From Segeticoccus rhizosphaerae (GTDB taxonomy: Bacteria; Actinomycetota; Actinomycetes; Actinomycetales; Dermatophilaceae): a stretch of 32,852 nt of DNA. Below the pieces are notes generated by a model. That model did not search any database. It had not been told where the DNA came from and saw only the letters and a list, made by a program, of their open reading frames with translations. Of this stretch, positions 31,072 through 32,852 are shown piece by piece; position 1 is the stretch's first letter, and every line of letters starts with the position of its first letter. Where the stretch lies: the NCBI RefSeq assembly GCF_009192725.1, contig NZ_VOHR01000011.1:1-32852 (forward strand), given 5' to 3'. The translations under genes and the position numbers were made by a program.

Positions 31072-32852
31072 ATGGGCACCACCGCCAGCCAGACCGCCAA
31101 CCACCCCGCCACCGAGCACGAGCTCGACCTGGCCATCACGGGCATGACGTGCGCGTCCTGCTCGGCCCGGATCGAGCGCAAGCTGAGCAAGCTCGCCGGG
31201 GTCGAGGCCAGCGTCAACCTCGCCACCGAGAAGGCACACGTGCGGTATGCCGACCCGTTGACCGCGGAGGACCTCGTCGCCGAGGTGGGCAAGACCGGCT
31301 ACGGCGCGACGGTCATCGGTCCGCGGCCTGCGGACGGCGCGCGGCCGGCGGCCCAGGAAGGCCGTGCCGCCAGTCAGCAGGTTCGGCCACCGCGGACCTC
31401 CGATGCCGACCCCGACGGCCAGCTCCCGCAGCGCCCTGTCGCCGGCGACGAGAGCCTGCGCCGGCGCGCGCTCGTCTCCCTCGCGCTGGCGGTGCCCGTG
31501 GTGCTGGTCGCCATGGTCATGCCGCTCGGCCGCGCCCTCGGCCCTGCCGCTCCGTGGATCGAGCTGGTGCTCGCGACACCGATCGTGCTCTGGGCCGCCC
31601 TGCCCTTCCACCGCGCGGCCGCGATCAACGCGCGGCACCTGGCCTCCACGATGGACACGCTCGTCTCGCTGGGTGTCACCGCGGCCTACCTCTGGTCCTT
31701 GGTGGCCGTGCTCACCGGATTCACCGACCACCTCTACTTCGAGGTCGCGGCAGTCGTCACCACCTTCCTGCTCGGTGGCCGGTATGCCGAGTCGCGCGCC
31801 CGCGCGTCGGGTAAGTCCGCGCTGGAGTCCCTGCTCCAGCTGGGCGCCAAGGACGTCGCGGTGCGCAGGATCGACCCGCGCACCCGCGTCACCACCGAGC
31901 AGCGGATCCCCATCGACCAGCTGCAGGTCGGCGACCAGTTCTTCGTGCGGCCTGGCGAGAAGGTCGCCACCGACGGCGTTGTCCTGGACGGACAGAGCGC
32001 GCTCGACACCGCGCTGGTCACCGGCGAGTCCATGCCGGTCGACGTCGGTCCCGGCGATGAGGTCATCGGCGGCACCGTCAACTCCCACGGGCGGCTGATC
32101 GTCGAGGCGCGCCGCATCGGCGCCGACACCACGCTCGCGCAGGTCACCCGCCTCGTCGAGCAGGCCCAGCAGGGCAAGGCGCCCGTGCAACGGCTGGCCG
32201 ACCGGGTGTCGGCGGTCTTCGTCCCCGTCGTCCTCGGCATCGCCGTCGTCACCTTCGTGCTGTGGCTCGTCACCGGTCACGACCTCAGTGCCGCGCTGTC
32301 GGCCGCCGTGGCGGTCCTGATCATCGCCTGCCCGTGTGCCCTCGGCCTGGCCACGCCGACCGCTCTGCTGGTCGGCACCGGCCGCGGCGCCCAGCTGGGC
32401 GTCCTGATCAAGGGTCCGCAGGTGCTCGAGAGCACCCGCCGTGTCGACACCGTCGTGCTGGACAAGACGGGCACGGTCACCAGCGGCGAGCCGGTGCTGG
32501 TCGACGTGGTGGCGGCCGGCAACCTCGATCCGGTCGCCGCACTTCGGGCGGCTGCCGCCGTCGAGTCCGGCAGCGAGCACCCGATCGCCCGGGCGGTCGT
32601 CGACGCGGCCACGGCTCGTGAGCTGTCGGTGCCCGCGATCAGCGACTTCACCAACCTCCCCGGCTCAGGCGCCCGCGCCACCGTGAAGGACACCCCGGTG
32701 ACGGTGGGCAAGCTCGACCTCTTCGACCGCGTGCCGGGGGAGCTGCAGACCGCCTCGGGCCGTCGCGCGGGCACCACGGTCTACGTCGGCTGGGAGGGCA
32801 GCGCGCGTGCGGCCCTGACCGTCGCCGACCAGGTGCGGCCGACCTCCGCAGC
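31072..32852 (+). CDS. copA: Copper-translocating P-type ATPase, 3' end missing
   Basis: 593 residues are visible before the window ends. The N-terminal HMA domain has MTCASC (C27, C30). A proline/arginine-rich linker follows (about 82-125), then membrane helices. The actuator domain contains VTGESMP, the ion-transport motif is C420-P-C422 in IIACPCALGLATPT, and the phosphorylation site is D464 in DKTGTVTSGEP. The nucleotide-binding SEHPIARA motif is present. This is a P1B-1 exporter that pumps Cu(I) out of the cytoplasm. The ATG is eight bases after the copZ stop, with GAGGA close by. Confidence 0.96.
   Translation, partial: MGTTASQTANHPATEHELDLAITGMTCASCSARIERKLSKLAGVEASVNLATEKAHVRYADPLTAEDLVAEVGKTGYGATVIGPRPADGARPAAQEGRAASQQVRPPRTSDADPDGQLPQRPVAGDESLRRRALVSLALAVPVVLVAMVMPLGRALGPAAPWIELVLATPIVLWAALPFHRAAAINARHLASTMDTLVSLGVTAAYLWSLVAVLTGFTDHLYFEVAAVVTTFLLGGRYAESRARASGKSALESLLQLGAKDVAVRRIDPRTRVTTEQRIPIDQLQVGDQFFVRPGEKVATDGVVLDGQSALDTALVTGESMPVDVGPGDEVIGGTVNSHGRLIVEARRIGADTTLAQVTRLVEQAQQGKAPVQRLADRVSAVFVPVVLGIAVVTFVLWLVTGHDLSAALSAAVAVLIIACPCALGLATPTALLVGTGRGAQLGVLIKGPQVLESTRRVDTVVLDKTGTVTSGEPVLVDVVAAGNLDPVAALRAAAAVESGSEHPIARAVVDAATARELSVPAISDFTNLPGSGARATVKDTPVTVGKLDLFDRVPGELQTASGRRAGTTVYVGWEGSARAALTVADQVRPTSA

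Noticed and set aside
30493-32580. A 695-codon minus-strand frame over the copper operon
   Set aside because: Antisense to csoR-copZ-copA, all of which have intact signature motifs.

Overview
The window is a dense, very GC-rich (roughly 70%) stretch of actinobacterial chromosome. Short intergenic gaps, ATGA/GTGA start-stop overlaps, GTG starts, and a CsoR-type copper regulator paired with a P-type ATPase all fit a Micrococcales-like actinomycete. I suspect Intrasporangiaceae (Janibacter/Knoellia/Tetrasphaera type), but only as inference. I see no rRNA, tRNA, CRISPR array, transposase or integrase. No gap between genes exceeds about 200 bases.

Layout. 1-4238: the tail of a methyltransferase, a DHFR/RibD-like reductase, a VOC protein, a YjbR/MmcQ-like protein, then a two-gene unit of a stand-alone LanC-like cyclase and an arylamine N-acetyltransferase. 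4239-8940: a YceI protein with an elaborate operator, then two consecutive sigma-factor units. The first is a DGPF/YCII protein plus an ECF42-type sigma; the second is an NAD-dependent epimerase plus an ECF41-type sigma. Each unit is preceded by a close match to the promoter its own sigma class is known to use. A dodecin follows. 9074-10932: a LysR regulator divergent from a phytanoyl-CoA-dioxygenase-like enzyme. 11111-16652: an Ltp-repeat surface protein, the aminotransferase Pat/HisC2, a holin-IV-like membrane protein with a dienelactone hydrolase, a GNAT-Nudix fusion and an isopenicillin-N-synthase-like oxygenase. 16812-21691: a partial phenylacetate (paa) locus: paaN divergent from paaH, a 36-codon micro-ORF, paaI and paaK. 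21715-30382: argS, a metallo-beta-lactamase-fold hydrolase, galE, a PAP2/Ipt-like membrane protein, bioF, a low-molecular-weight tyrosine phosphatase, purB and a methyltransferase. 30413-32852: a copper-responsive csoR-copZ-copA operon, with copA running off the end.

The most interesting signals are these. (i) ECF42 and ECF41 systems lie back to back, both with recognisable autoregulatory promoters. (ii) The LanC-like enzyme has a Cys-Cys-Gly zinc motif and no lanthipeptide precursor or dehydratase nearby; it is coupled to an N-acetyltransferase. (iii) At least nine genes have an exact TANNNT-N6-(A/G)TG arrangement, implying leaderless transcripts; this also fixes several start codons. (iv) A family of 3'-end hairpins has changing stems but a related CAAC-containing loop. 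(v) A repeat-rich micro-ORF overlaps by GTGA at both ends between paaH and paaI. (vi) At convergent gene ends, both stop codons lie inside the terminator stem.

Functional assignments rest on reading the translated sequences and recalled family motifs; no database search was run.
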